Shown here: piece by piece, positions 8,097 to 19,118 of the stretch
How positions within the stretch are numbered: the stretch's first letter is position 1
Layout of the letters: each line of letters starts with the position of its first letter
Assembly: GCA_032718475.1 (NCBI GenBank)
Contig: JAUCBJ010007066.1
Span: 1-29,008, forward strand
DNA from: Nemertoderma westbladi
Lineage: Eukaryota; Xenacoelomorpha; Nemertodermatida; Nemertodermatidae
DNA length: 29,008 bases
Direction: 5' to 3'
The notes under the pieces: model-generated
What the model was told of the DNA's origin: nothing
The model's database searches: none
The model's input: only the letters and a program-made list of their open reading frames with translations
Program-made: the position numbers and the translations under genes

Positions 8097-10032
8097 TTAC
8101 GTTGGGGAGTCCCTAGATGTTTGTTGGATTAGGGAGGTGGTCGTGGGAAGAGTATCTTGCCTTCCATAGTTTCCGGAGAGTTCTCTGTCTCTTTCCAGTA
8201 AACATAAACGACCAACTGGGCGATTGAGTTGCTGTGTTTCGAACACAATTCCAGGTTTCTTAAAGTTACGTCGCATGACGACGAGTTCTACCGATCGCAT
8301 TAAACCATCATCTGAGATATGAGTCCTGATGATACGACCTGTCTGCCACCGCTTACGTGGAAGATCTGATTCCACAATAAGGACCATGTCTCCGGCGCTG
8401 AGGTTTTCTTGCTGCGCAAACCACTTAGTTCGAGGTTGTAGCGTAGGCAGATAATATTTTTCGAAATGGTCAGCAAAACAATGGGATAAAAACTGCATAA
8501 GTTGCCAAGTTTGCCGGCAGTATTCGTCTTCGTCCGTGATTTCCAATCGTGGGAGCATGGCTACAGGTTTTTCCAGTAGGAAGTGCGCGGGTGTTAGCGC
8601 TTCCAGGGAATCGGGACTCGATGAGACTGGCATAAGCGGTCTCTCGTTGAGATGGCGGCGATTTCCTCCATTAACGTCCGCAAAAGTTCGTCGGTGAGAT
8701 ACGCGCGGCACGGCACTATAAAGTGAAATGCGGTCTTCACGCTCCTGATTAATCTCTCCCAACTTCCTCCCCACCAAGTGGCGTCGGCGGCGTTGAAGGT
8801 CCAGCTAGACGCTGTTACCCTTAGCTGATCGTCCACCTGTCTTTGGTTCCAATCTTTGACGTAAGCCTTGATTTCATTGTTGGCACCAATGAAGTTCGTT
8901 CCCTTATCAGATCTCATCGTGTTGCTAGTTCCAAAGCGAGCGATCTGTCGGCGTAAACTCAGTATGAAGCTGTTGGTAGATAGATCATTCACCATATCTA
9001 GATGGATTGCTCTACAAGTCATACAGACAACGATGACACACCATCGCTTGACCATAGTCCTAGCACGATATACTTCAACAGGGCCAAATAAATCCACACC
9101 AGTATTAGTAAAGGGTGGTTCATAGAAGCTAACTCGTTCCCTAGGTAATTCTGCCTCTCGTTGTGTTAAAGGCCTACTAAATGCTTTCCTACAGGGTATA
9201 CAGTTCCTAAGAACTTGGTTCAGAGCTCTACGGGGTTTATGAAAATAATAGCGAGTTCGAAATTCGCTAAGAACTCGTTCTCTACCAGCGTGGTACAGCT
9301 TACTGTCAACATCTACAATCATCTTGAATTGTATTTCAAGATTTCTAATGAGTATGGGAAACTTAGTGTCAAAGGATAATGGAGCATTAGTTAGTCTTCC
9401 TCCAACGCGTATTAACCCATTTATCATTGTGCTCGAGAAACGATCCCTTAAGCGCATCTGTGGATTTCTCAACAACAGGAAATACTTATCAGAATCCTCA
9501 TAGCATTGCAGGAGCCTCAGTATCTGCTTACTGGTTTCTTCATGCTCCTGGTAACTGATCTTCTCCTTCAGAAATCTGTCTGATATCTTGTATTTGGGAA
9601 GATCTTTAACAACATGGACCTGCGCAGATGTCAGTGGAGCGGTATCACTAGCGATCTTCTTTCTGGAATAGTGATAATGAAAACATTGCTTCAAATATGC
9701 AACGGCCTTACAGAGCCGATTCCAGGAGCTATAGTGATGTATCGCTCTCTGCAGGAGGGGTGAGAGTCCCTGCGAGATGTCTGGTGTTCCAGATTTCCAA
9801 TCTCTCTCTCTGATTTCCACAACAGACTTATTCTGTGGCTGGGGGTTTTGGATCCAAAGCGTCGTCTCCGGAAGTGTGTAGTACAGACAGATCTATCACG
9901 GGTTTAAATAACTTCGATTTACTCGCCCGGGTTTTAGGTTTAACTTTCTCCGCTCCCTTGGCTTGTCTTATCTCAGCCGTGGTAAGATGAGGAGGCCATT
10001 CATCCTCTTCTTTACTTAGGAAGTCGGGTCCA
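8097..10032 (-). pseudogene. BEL/Pao integrase and C-terminal domain (broken)
   Basis: Integrase splices element cDNA into the chromosome. The region opens with a linker (GPDFLSKEEDEWPPH) containing a TAA near 9828 and a frameshift. The zinc-binding N-domain follows (YHAGRERVL, then CIPC). The catalytic core has its three acidic residues in GVDLFGP, RSDKGTNF and GGSWERL. The frame then shifts by one base near 8640, and the second frame carries RPLMPVS and EALTPAHFLLEKP, the typical BEL/Pao end of the core. It finishes with an RNA- or chromatin-binding C-domain (GDMVLIVESDLPRKRW, PVGRLCLLE) at 8097. All three catalytic motifs survive, but the breaks prevent one product. Confidence 0.9.
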
Positions 10033-10521
10033 ATTCATTTAATTCACATTTAATTCACATAACAGACATTACAGAATATAATGTTGTATGGGCCAACTGC
10101 ACAAATAAACTAATATTTATGTAGCTCAGTGTATCTACAGTTTAAGGCACATAGCATAGCTAGTGCGTGACTCAAACTGCAACATATATAAATAGTAATG
10201 AATGTAAGTATTTACAGTATTATGATTAAGGTATTCCAAGAAATTATGTTTCAATGTTAAAATTTGAATGGAAAGAAAATATATATATATTTGTCAGAAA
10301 CTCCAGCGGAGAAGTAAAAAATAGGAAACAGGTGGTTAGTAAAAGAAAATACGAAATGAATAAAGAGACAAGAAGAGGATGGCCTAATCTAGTATATTAT
10401 TTTTGAGTGTTTGACGGTTTAGCAACTAATATTTTTAATTTGAAATTATGACTGATCGAGCGAACGGAGGGGGTAACTTAAATATAGATTAACAGGCATC
10501 ACTGAACAATAATAGTTATTA

Positions 10522-10982
10522 TTATATAGTAGAAAATAAGAATTCCCGAAATTTTTTGGAAAATAGAGGCTTTGATTTTATTTGTCGAATTGTTAAAAGA
10601 ATAGAGTTCCAGACCTGAGGACCCTGGAAATTCATGGATTGTCTGGAAGTTAGTAAGCGAAAGAAGGGGGTGTAAAGGTTTTGATTTGCCGATGAACGAG
10701 TATTATAAGAATGTACTGTAGATATTTTTTTAAACAAGTTAGAAAACTGTGTGGCAGATAATGGTAATAAGTTATTTTGAGTATCGAACATTAGTAGGCC
10801 GACTTGATGGGTGTATAAAAGATTTAATGGCAGGATTTGAAGCGATTTATATATTGGGTTTGAAGAGGCTTGGAAGTGGCTAAATGTAATACATCGGATA
10901 ATTTTATTAATTTTTATACTAAATCTGTAATAGCTGACAAGTTTTTTGGCAAGCTACGACAGTTTAAATGAAAAACCGACAT
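10522..10982 (-). pseudogene. Remnant of CR1 ORF2: endonuclease start fused to the C-terminal end
   Basis: The minus strand starts with FHLNCRSLPKNLSAI, which resembles the first beta strand of CR1-type endonucleases (conserved asparagine plus RSL). Within about 20 codons a different frame takes over with RCITFSHFQASSNPIYKSLQI, characteristic of the region after the reverse transcriptase thumb. It ends with HSYNTRSS and FQGPQVWNSI, the conserved CR1/Jockey C-terminal signature, and a stop at 10522. Nearly all of the endonuclease and the whole polymerase are missing. The junction lies near 10940. Confidence 0.8.
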
Positions 10983-11070
10983 TGTTACAGATGGGGAATT
11001 CTCCAAAATAGAGTTAAATTGATTTTCAGTCACAGTACCTTTATCTATATTTAAATTTGTAATATTTTCG

Positions 11071-11389
11071 TCAGGGTCTGTGGCTAAAAGTTTGATTAAT
11101 GTTGTTAATTATAGAGCTGGTTAGTTCCTCGTCTATCTCTTTATTACCAAAGATATCGTAATCGTCAGTATCGATATTAACGAAGGGAAAAATTGTAGCA
11201 TTACAGAAAATACAAAAATGATACTGTAAATCATTAGTGTCACAGAGATCGTCACCTGAGAGGTGTCACCTGAGAGCCACATTGAATATGAAAGGAGTTA
11301 CGACATAAAGCACAAGAAAAAATATATTCCGCTGGAGTAATTTCAGAAAAACAAAAGTAACAATGTAAGTTATTAGAGCTTGAGTGCAT
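11071..11389 (-). pseudogene. CR1 ORF1 with PHD-like zinc finger
   Basis: Minus-strand ATG at 11389 (MHSSSNNLHCYFC). The cysteine/histidine order is C-x2-C, C-x2-C-x4-H-x2-C (CALCRNSFHIQC), then after a frameshift LCD and FCIFC. Together these make the C4HC3 pattern of a PHD-type finger, found in ORF1 of several CR1-like LINEs where it is thought to aid nucleic-acid or protein binding. The frameshift coincides with a small direct duplication (gtcacctgagag) near 11250-11275. The frame ends at 11071. Confidence 0.75.
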
Positions 11390-11579
11390 CCAGTGAAATT
11401 GTTAGGAAGTCACTTAGAGCAGTATATATGCTTTTCAGCTGTTACACCAATATACTAGAATATGTGCTAAAAATATAGTAATGTCTACAGCTGACGTCAT
11501 ATAAATTTTGTTATATATCTGGCATATAAATAAAGTATCAAAGGCGCCTTAATAGTAGGATAAACGTAATATTCATAAC

Positions 11580-12060
11580 ATAATATATGTAGGGTTTACC
11601 TTGGTTCATTTAACCTTGGAAACAAGAGTATACACAGTACACACATAGATATAAATGGAGATTTGGTTCATTTATGGCAACAAGAACACCAAGTACCGAA
11701 CTGGTTTATAGGGTATATGGTATATGAGGTATATATAAATATGGCAATAGGCAAAAAAAATAAAGGGCAGCGAAAACATTAGGGTGGCCCTGCTGAGGCT
11801 TTTTGGTAAACATAATGTATAACAATTTGGTTCACTTGGTATAGGCATAGTTTTCTAAAATCTTATCAGTATATATAAATGGCAATAGGCGATATATGAG
11901 GTATATATAAATATGGCAATAGGCAAAAATAAAAGGTGCCGTCATACCACTTGGCGGTAACAAAAATATTGGGGTAGTCCAGGGAAGGTATAGTATCATG
12001 TATAACAACGAAAATTGGTACGCAAAGGGTTAACATAGGAAAAAAAAAGAAAAAAAAATA
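11580..12060 (-). repeat. Repeated units in the 5' region of the CR1 insert
   Basis: tatgaggtatatataaata followed by tggcaataggcaaaaa occurs at about 11724 and again at about 11896, and looser copies of tttggttcatt and gtataacaa recur nearby. Two to three diverged units of about 170 bp probably form the LINE's 5' untranslated or promoter region. No coding frame is convincing here. Confidence 0.6.
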
Positions 12061-12143
12061 GAAACCAAAGAAAACTAAGAAGGATAAACAATAATCCCAA
12101 ATTCTCACATGCCACCTAACCAGTCTGGAGTGTCTACCAGTTC

Positions 12144-12665
12144 TTAAGGAGTTGCTCCTCTGGAGGCGATGTCAGCTGGATTAATCGTCCCAGGGCAATG
12201 TCTCCATTGATCTATCTTCGTGCGACTAAGTATAATGGATACTCTGTTGGTAACGAAGACGCTGAACTGACAGACTTCATTGGTTATATACTCCAACACG
12301 AGTAAAGCATCGATCCAATAGACAGTTTTCTCCAGTGGATAGTCGATCTGTTCTGTTACATTCCGGCCGATGGCTGTAGCGTATAGAGCCGCTTTTAACT
12401 CCGTTCGAGGAACTTTCGGCTTGTTGTTTATCAAGGCCTTAGAGGTAACCAAGGCGACCTTAATTCCCTCCGGAGTTTCAACCCTCAAGTAGGCTACTAT
12501 ACCTATTCCCATGTCACTGGCGTCTCCAAACACATGGAGTTGATAGGAATACGTGGGGAGAACGTGACCAAAATATGAACGGGAAATAATAAAGTTCTCG
12601 ATGGAAGGCAGAGAATCTTCCCATTTCATCCACGACTTTAGCAGTTCTCCCTTAAGTGGATCGTC
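12144..12665 (-). pseudogene. BEL/Pao RNase H domain
   Basis: RNase H removes the RNA strand during reverse transcription. The four acidic positions are visible in order: HVFGDAS, PRTELKAA, YWIDALLVLEY and NPADIASRG. The frame is the same as the upstream polymerase segment (12666-13061) but is separated from it by an in-frame TAG at 12666-12668. A TAA at 12144-12146 interrupts it just after the domain, 32 bases before the CR1 insertion. The third acidic motif has alanine where serine is usual (WIDA for WxDS). Domain order and motifs are firm; this copy is not translatable as one piece. Confidence 0.9.
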
Positions 12666-13314
12666 CTATGAGTGGTTTTCAAGCCACATTTGTTGTACTA
12701 AACTCCGAGCAACCAATATAACGGGGCTAATAAATCCCAATGGATCGAAATAAGTGCTCAGGATACTTAGACAAATCCGTTTGGTGCAAACTGGATTATC
12801 TCGCTGTTTTAGTTGGAAAAACAGGAAATCTCTCTCCGTGTCCCATTTCAAACCAAGCGTTTTAGTTTCTGGAAGATCGTCCTTGATAAGGTCGAGATCT
12901 TTAGCTTCTCGGTCTTCTACCGGGATCGATTCCAGAAATTCCCGGGAGTTACTTGTGAATTTAGTTAATCTAAATCCCACTCTTTTCAAGCACTCTACCG
13001 TTCCCTTGGCGACATCAATGGATTCTTCCACCGATGGGAGGGACTTTAAATTGTCGTCCATGTATATATCACTTTTGATGTTGTCGATAACAGCTTTAGA
13101 GAGTCCCGATTGTCTTCAGCAGTGGTACACACTACTGAGCAGGCGTTTGAGGGGCTCGAGATGATCCCAAAAGCCTGTATGGTCATCCAGTACTCCACTG
13201 GTTTCTGGTTGAGGTCTCCTTCAGGCCACCACAGAAATCGTAGGCTGTCGCGATCCCTATCCAGCGCCTTAACTTGTAAGAACATGCCTTCTATATCCGA
13301 AGCAAAAGCGATCA
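12666..13314 (-). pseudogene. BEL/Pao reverse transcriptase, palm and thumb half
   Basis: This is the second half of the polymerase, downstream of the solo LTR. It begins with the first catalytic aspartate (ASDIEGMFLQV), then AFGIISSP. A one-base frameshift near 13090-13110 leads to the second catalytic box, YMDD, at about 13060. The thumb and connection follow (GLKWDTERDFLFF, STYFDPLGFISPV). A TAG at 12666-12668 ends the frame before RNase H. BEL/Pao polymerases usually have a (F/Y)xDD box, so YMDD fits. The N-terminal half is at 14523-15339. Confidence 0.92.
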
Positions 13315-13319
13315 AATAT
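13315..13319. repeat. Target-site duplication of the solo LTR (left)
   Basis: aatat, repeated exactly at 14523-14527. It defines the LTR ends and shows that this copy inserted as an independent element. Confidence 0.95.
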
Positions 13320-14522
13320 TGTTCGCGCTTTTAAGACCTTTAGCAGTTTAACCTGCCAAATTTATATGTCTTCTAGATTATAAATCGACTTTAGCCTATG
13401 ACAAGTATTTGATACAAATAAACACTACATTAGCCGAAGCCAGCCTAGTGCGCGACCATTCACCCGCTGGATATACCCGGGAGACTGGATTCGGAAGACT
13501 TGACCTTATTGCGTTGTAAGCCTACTGTATTATTCGATTGATCGTTAATATATAATCTCTGACAAATATTATTCACTTTCGGGAAATATTAACAGTTCCT
13601 TTAGGACGTGGCGCTCTAATTATGTAAACAGAGCTATGACTTATACTAAACACAACGGTATGGCTTATGATTCACGTATAAGGCGCATTCTTTAGGAGAT
13701 GCTTAGTTACCAGTCAGACTCATGCACGCTATTGCACAATACTGCATACCAATCTGCCGACCTTTACTAATTTTAGTTACATATAAAGAGAACAGCAATT
13801 GACCCATGTAGTGCCTATGAAATAGCATTAGATTCACTCCAAAACCAATATAATATAAGTCGCAATTGCTATATGTAACTGGTCTCTTACCTTCAGTATA
13901 TCAAGAAGATGGGGTTTTATGATTCTTTCTCGATATTATCCAAATATAACAATATTCTATAAAACACCGATACAATTAATAACCGACAGTAAATAGCAGT
14001 AAAATAATGCGGTGAAAGGCATGTACTGAGTTGATCCGAGCTGTGCTGACTTGAGCTGCCCTGGTAACAGTTATACGTTCCGGTAATCAAGCCGTTCTAA
14101 TGTTTGGCTAAAGTCTGAAACACAGAATTATTCCACAGCCGATGTTCGTGGCATCAGGAAGAAAGGTAAACATAAACCATAATGCATTGCGCGATTTCCC
14201 GGAGGCCTCTGTGTAATAAACTGAAAATCACGCTGATTGGTCGAGTGATTGCACAGAGTGGGCCTGAACAAAGAAAGTTCCACGAGTACACCAAATCAGC
14301 TGATAGATGTCGTAATCTGAACTACACTGTGTAGAGAGTATTATGGCGTATTGCGACATAGGATTGCTAGTTATGTCCGCCAAAATACACATACAGAAAA
14401 ATAGCTTTTTATGTCCACTAAAATACCGGTACAGTAAGGAAATGACTTTTATGTCCGTTAAAACATCTAAAGAGTACTTCGCGGGGAAAAAATGACTAGC
14501 CAATCCCGCAAAAGCCTTTACA
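13320..14522. mobile_element. Solo LTR of a divergent sister family, inserted in reverse transcriptase
   Basis: 1203 bp, starting tgttcgcgc and ending cctttaca, homologous along its length to the two terminal LTRs but only roughly 80% identical by eye. It is flanked by an exact 5-bp duplication. Deleting LTR plus one duplication (1208 bp) restores the polymerase frame exactly. It is in the same orientation as the terminal LTRs. It is the remnant of a complete related element reduced by LTR-LTR recombination after integration. Confidence 0.95.
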
Positions 14523-15384
14523 AATATTGTCGTAATCTTAAGAGTATTCCCAACAAGGATTGGAGTAAGTTGGGTCCCGGCAACAACTCGGAGTTAAGGG
14601 ATTGTCCCATGTAGAGGGCGGAGCCGTCAAATACTACCCGGACTTCGTTGGGTTTACCGGGTTTGAGAACGTAATGGTGTGTTAAATAGTACGTTCTCTC
14701 GGTTATGGGTGTTTCTTCTGGTACTCGCTCCGCATATCTCTTGTCAATGAATTTCTTCAGCTGGGTCCTGTACATCTCCTTAGCTGAAGCATTTGCCGTA
14801 AGGCGTCGATGTAGTTGCGCGATTCTCTTCTCCGCCAAAGGTCGGTTATTTATAAAATTGGGTTCTCTCTGTTGGAAAGGCAGACCAATCTCATACCTAC
14901 CTAGATCTTTAAGAAAACGTGTAGTCGTTTCTTGTATCTGCTTGGCTCTTTCCTCTTCTACCGATAGGGCCTTATCGTAGGAATTGGGCTCTACAGCCTC
15001 TTGAGTAAAGAATCGTACGGCGTGTTCATCGCGAGTCTTCGCGTTGTAACGATCTATCACTTCATTCAGTTCGTCGTTGTAATCGACTTGTCCCGCTGGA
15101 TGGATGAGGTGACACAGGTTCACTTGGTTTTGCCAAGTTTCATTTTCCGTAAGGAGGTCGATGGTATTCTCCTCGTCGAATAGTTGATGAATATCGTCAT
15201 TATCTGAGAAGTATGGCGATCCCTTACTGATTTCCTCTTCCCATTCACTCACCTGGTGGACTTGATCTTTAGGTAGCCTTTCCATGAGTGTCCTACGGGA
15301 AGGACCAGTAAAGTACCAACCTACTCTAGTTCTTCCCACATAAGTTTGCAGTGGTTGCGGTTGAGTAGGCCGTTTCTCTAATGT
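14523..15384 (-). pseudogene. BEL/Pao reverse transcriptase, N-terminal half
   Basis: Covers the linker after protease and the fingers domain. Recognisable BEL/Pao segments are YEIGLPFQ, a LHRRL region, TYYLTHHYVLKP and VRVVFDGSALYMG followed by SLNSELLPGPNLL. The frame then runs into the solo LTR. An upstream TAG at 15385-15387 separates it from protease in the same frame. With the LTR removed, reading passes into the first catalytic aspartate motif at about 13300. Confidence 0.93.
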
Positions 15385-15798
15385 CTAAAGCGCCTCATGC
15401 GCATTTTGGCCGATGAGTATTTGTACCCCTGGGTAGTCGGTGTTGAATCTAGGTATCTCATGCTGCTGGGTGAAATTGTCTTCATTCCAGTTATAAGGTT
15501 CCACTTGGCTGGTAGCAAAGTTCTTTATCGCCACCATTTTTACTGACCTTATACTGTGTTTTCCTAGTTCATCCTGGGGGGTGGACAACGCACCTACATA
15601 GTAGTCTGTAGCTACTGTAGATTTCCAAACCTGCATAATTCCTGAAAGGTTCAACTTAGTTCGGAACTTGGGTTGTCCAGCAAAGATATCTTCGGCTAGT
15701 TCTTTGTTGATGAATGTTCCTGTGCTGCCGGAGTCAAGAAGGGCGTTCACTATATAACTCTTTTCTAACCCGTGGACTCTCAACTGCACTACAGGAAA
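15385..15798 (-). pseudogene. BEL/Pao aspartic protease (retropepsin)
   Basis: Matures the Gag-Pol polyprotein. The active-site motif is LLDSGSTGTFI at about residues 17-27 from 15789, and the conserved end is VQILIGQNAHEAL. The domain is in the same frame as the zinc knuckle upstream and the polymerase downstream, separated by TAA at 15799-15801 and TAG at 15385-15387. No frameshift occurs within it. There is no local ATG, as expected for a polyprotein domain. Confidence 0.9.
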
Positions 15799-16185
15799 TT
15801 ATCGGATTCCTACGTTGGAAGTTGGCACTTTCCAAGATGGTTGTCGGTCAGGAATAGTTAGGGGGAGCTCACTATCGGTTTCAGTTTCATACGTAAGTGC
15901 TCGATACACTGCGGTGTTTATCATATAGCAGGATTCGTTTTCGTCAGAGAATTCGTCCGTGTAAAATCCTTCCATCTCAGAACTGTGATCAGTGTCGTTC
16001 ACATCACTGAATTGGACATGTAGTTCAGATTCACTTACCTGACTCGGGCTGTTTCTTTCGAATTCGGTGTGCAGCAAAATATGATGTTTCGCGCCGCACT
16101 TCGCACACCTTGCGTCGGAGTAACAGGTTCGCCGTTGGTGTCCTTGTCTGAGACAATTATAACACAATCGCTTATCCCACATGAC
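15799..16185 (-). pseudogene. Gag zinc-knuckle (nucleocapsid) region
   Basis: Begins MWDKRLCYNCLRQGHQRRTC, a CCHC knuckle (C-x2-C-x4-H-x4-C), followed by CAKCGAKHHILLH, a second C-x2-C-x4-H-x3-H-type finger. Paired knuckles at the gag-pol border are typical of BEL/Pao. The rest is acidic linker. It is in frame with gag upstream (TAA at 16186-16188) and protease downstream (TAA at 15799-15801). It would bind genomic RNA during particle assembly. Confidence 0.9.
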
Positions 16186-18435
16186 TTATCGTCTATCTTT
16201 TAGAGATTTCTTTAAGAATTCATCACACACACTTAAATGATGGGGCCCGTCGCACAACGCACATTTTGGTTTGATGTTACTTACTTTACCTTGGGTAGTG
16301 TTGTGCACACTTGTTCTCTCCTCGGGCTTTCTTCCCTGAATTCTCTTAGGAGACGTGGGAGGAGTTTTTGTTGTCTGTTCTCTCCTGTCACTGGTTTGAG
16401 ACTTAAATTTACTTACATCCTTTGGTGTTTTGTTGACATAATAAGATCTTTCGGTGTCTTTTCCGTTGTTCTCCTCTTGAGAGGTTTGGCTTTTGCAGTC
16501 ATCTGTATAACACACTGGGGTGACCTTTTTCCTAGAAACGGGTTTTTCAATTACCTTATTTTCCGGTGTCTTCTCTCGGGACTGCTTTAGGAGCTGTAAT
16601 CTTACCTCTCCATTTAAGAATGACATGGGATCAGCCATGGTAGGGTCTCTTTGTTGCTGGTCCATCATATAGAGCACTTTCTTGTCCCAGCGATTACCTA
16701 CTCCACCCTTTGGCAAAGTAGATGCTACGGCTCCAATAACCATGGAACTCTGATATTCATGAGACTTAACTAACCAATCTAATTGTCTACAGATCTCCTG
16801 AATCTCATCGGAAAACTCTATAATCCCGCTGCTAAGGAACTTTTGGGGCGCAACCAATTTTGCATACAAATACCTAGCTATGTTTGTCCTATTACCATAC
16901 CTGATGTTTAGTGTATCCCAAACTTGTCTTAATCCATCTGGATGTCCAATAAACTTTAACGCCATTAACTTGGGAGGTCCTTCCAAACACTCGATGATGA
17001 ATCTAAGTTTCTCTCCATTAGATAGTACAGAGTTCTGTATGTTATCTTTGTAATATTCATTAAAAGGTAACCATTTCATCTCCTCTCCATTGAACTTGAC
17101 AATCTCTCCCACTTTTACCGCTTGACGGGCTTCGGTTCTAGCCATTTGACGCGTAAAACTTTCTTGGGCCATTGTGTTATTTAATATCGAGTTATCAGTA
17201 TATAAATTTCTCGGATTATGGTCAGGTCTATATGGAATATCATTGTCAACAGGTTTATAATTACCCTTAATAGGGTTTACTATAGGAGTTTCTACTTCAC
17301 TAGCAGTATAGATGCGTGTAGGCTCCACACCTTGCGCATGAAATACTTCAGACCTAACGGGTTGACACATTGTTACAGGGGGTGGTGGTATACCCCTTTG
17401 TGTATTTACTAATTTATCGCGTTCTAACACGATACTCTGCTGCACTTCTTGCAACTCTAACCTACTTTCCCTTACTGCTCCCTTGAACTGTTGAACAGTC
17501 TCCTGCATCTGCCCGAGCAGGAGATCCATCCCCCGCCGTCTCTCATCTACCCACTCGACCGCCGAAGTGGGAGCCGCCAACATAGTAGCGGGTAGACGAG
17601 GGACGACCGGCGATAAATCTTTAATGTCTCGCTCGGCGTCCAGGACATGAATTGTCTCAGGGACTGTTCTACTGGGCACAGGTAGTTTAGTACTGTGCAA
17701 AGGGAATTTAGAGGTAGGTTCTGGGAGTACAGGTGTCTCTATAACCGAAGGGGTGGCTTTGAGAACAGGCCTAATTATTTCAGGCTCATCTACTATAGTA
17801 GGGAGTCTTTCTACTCTAATAATTTGGTCTGTAGGTTCTGTACTACCTAAGTCTGTGCTAGCTAGTTGCCTTCTCACAGCTGGGGGCAAATTAGGCAATT
17901 TCTGACGGTGGGGCGTTCTTCTACGCCTGCTTGAATGAGATCTATTTCCTCCGCCTTTGGGATCTGTTGTATCGCCTTCATCAGATGATGTAAACCCTTG
18001 TCTCTTGGGAGTAGATCGACTTATCATCTGTCAATGACTAGCTGTTCTCTGTTTATCTATGTAGTCTTGCTTCTCTTGAAGATTTTCCAACTCTAGTTGG
18101 GCGGTATCTTCTGACGCCCTTCGTTCTGCTTCTGCCACTGCTAGCTTTCCTTCTGCTTCTGCAGCTGCCACTGCTGCTTTTCTTTCCACTTTGGCCGCTT
18201 TTCTTTCCACTTCGGCCGCTTTTCTTTCCACTTCGGCCACTTTTCTTACCGCTTCTGCCACTGCCAATGCCGCTTTTCTTTCCACTTCTGCCTCTGCCGC
18301 TGCCGCTGCTGCTGTCTTTCTGTCTTCTAAACGTTTTTTCTTCACTTGTTCTTCTTGAACTCTAGCTATGCGGCTGCTTTCATCAAATTTAGCTTGGTTC
18401 TCAGCTAACATTTCCGCATCTAATGCGTCCAACAC
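16186..18435 (-). pseudogene. BEL/Pao Gag (coiled coil plus capsid-like region)
   Basis: From the ATG at 18435 the first 130 or so codons are an alanine/glutamate/arginine-rich coiled coil with repeated VERKAA units. A TGA at 18031-18033 interrupts, then the same frame runs 613 codons. This holds a proline-rich acidic section, a coiled segment (LELQEVQQSIVLERDKL), and a capsid-like helical region around KFNGEEMKWLPFNEYY, with VWDTLNIRYGNRTN and LDWLVKSHEYQSSM, typical of BEL/Pao gag. The end (CALCDGPHHLSVC) is one more CCHC knuckle. The true N-terminus may lie further up: a frame at about 18450-18530 (with a one-base shift near 18490) adds residues such as RRRLAGLHPNSQ. Confidence 0.88.
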
Positions 18436-18548
18436 AAACTTGGCTCCTTGACTATTAGGGTGAAGTCCAGCTAACCGTCTCCTCCACTTGTTAGCTTATC
18501 CAATTCCGCTAACACCCCACAAAATGAGCCGTTAAGCAATATTGGGAG

Positions 18549-18574
18549 CACGAGGTTGATTACCCAACCTCGTG
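18549..18574. other. Perfect inverted repeat (10-bp stem, 6-base loop)
   Basis: cacgaggttg and caacctcgtg flank attacc. A second hairpin, tcagggg with cccctga around a 5-base loop, follows at about 18618-18636. Both lie just upstream of the gag coding start in element sense, where packaging or dimerisation hairpins of retroelement RNA usually sit. The role is inferred. Confidence 0.6.
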
Positions 18575-18751
18575 TCACCCCAACAAAGTGGGAAGGAGAA
18601 ACGCACAATAGAGGTCAGGGGTTACACCCCTGAAAGAGAGAGAATAGCAGGGGCGAAGGAAAGCACTTCAGGGGAGGTAAAAGGGCGACAACAGGGTTAT
18701 TAGCCAATGGGGGAAAGGCACCGGCTGAGTAACGTAACTTGCCAACCGTGC

Positions 18752-18787
18752 AATATATATTACCAGTTGTCATGTTATCATTCAGTT
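18752..18787 (+). promoter_or_regulatory. TATA box and initiator for the opposite-strand leader gene
   Basis: aatatatatta at 18752-18762 lies 30 bp before an initiator-like ttcagtt (A at 18784), the canonical animal TATA-to-start distance. A possible downstream element (ggtta) follows at about +26. The plus-strand frame opens 335 bp downstream. Spacing and orientation fit, but TATA-like strings are common in AT-rich DNA. Confidence 0.5.
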
Positions 18788-19118
18788 AGTTATCTCATTC
18801 TGTTAGTCGGTTAGCTAGGGCAGAGCGGTGACTTCTAATACCGTCGACTGCTGCCATCATTTACCTATAGTTTATTTATACTTCAATAGTGCAATCAATA
18901 TCTGTTTGTGCTTATCATATTATATTTATACCACTAGAACGTCAACAATATTAGAACTCTCAACCTTATACTTTTCACTCACACGGCGGGGACGCGTAAT
19001 TGGAACAACCGGAAAAACCGGGATCCTCCTTGGATCCCGTTACAGTATTAGAATCTAAACTGCTGCCCTAAGTGCTAGAGCCTGCCAGCCACCGATCTAA
19101 AGATAGAGTAAAGTAAAG

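Larger units (their letters stand above)
10033..12111 (-). mobile_element. Internally deleted CR1-type LINE nested in the BEL/Pao polyprotein
   Basis: This 2.08-kb insert separates the RNase H end from the integrase linker. Flanking cca (10030-10032 and 12112-12114) is a 3-bp duplication, and removing the insert restores the reading frame. On the minus strand it holds a 5' region with internal repeats, a zinc-finger ORF1 (11071-11389), the very start of ORF2, then the far C-terminal end of ORF2 (stop at 10522). It ends in short tandem repeats of an 11-mer (gtgaattaaat). Endonuclease and reverse transcriptase cores are deleted, so it is non-autonomous. The internal rather than 5' deletion is unusual for a LINE. 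Confidence 0.85.

Noticed and set aside
11866-12108. Hydrophobic 80-codon minus-strand frame
   Set aside because: It comes from T-rich sequence in the CR1 5' region and has no family resemblance.
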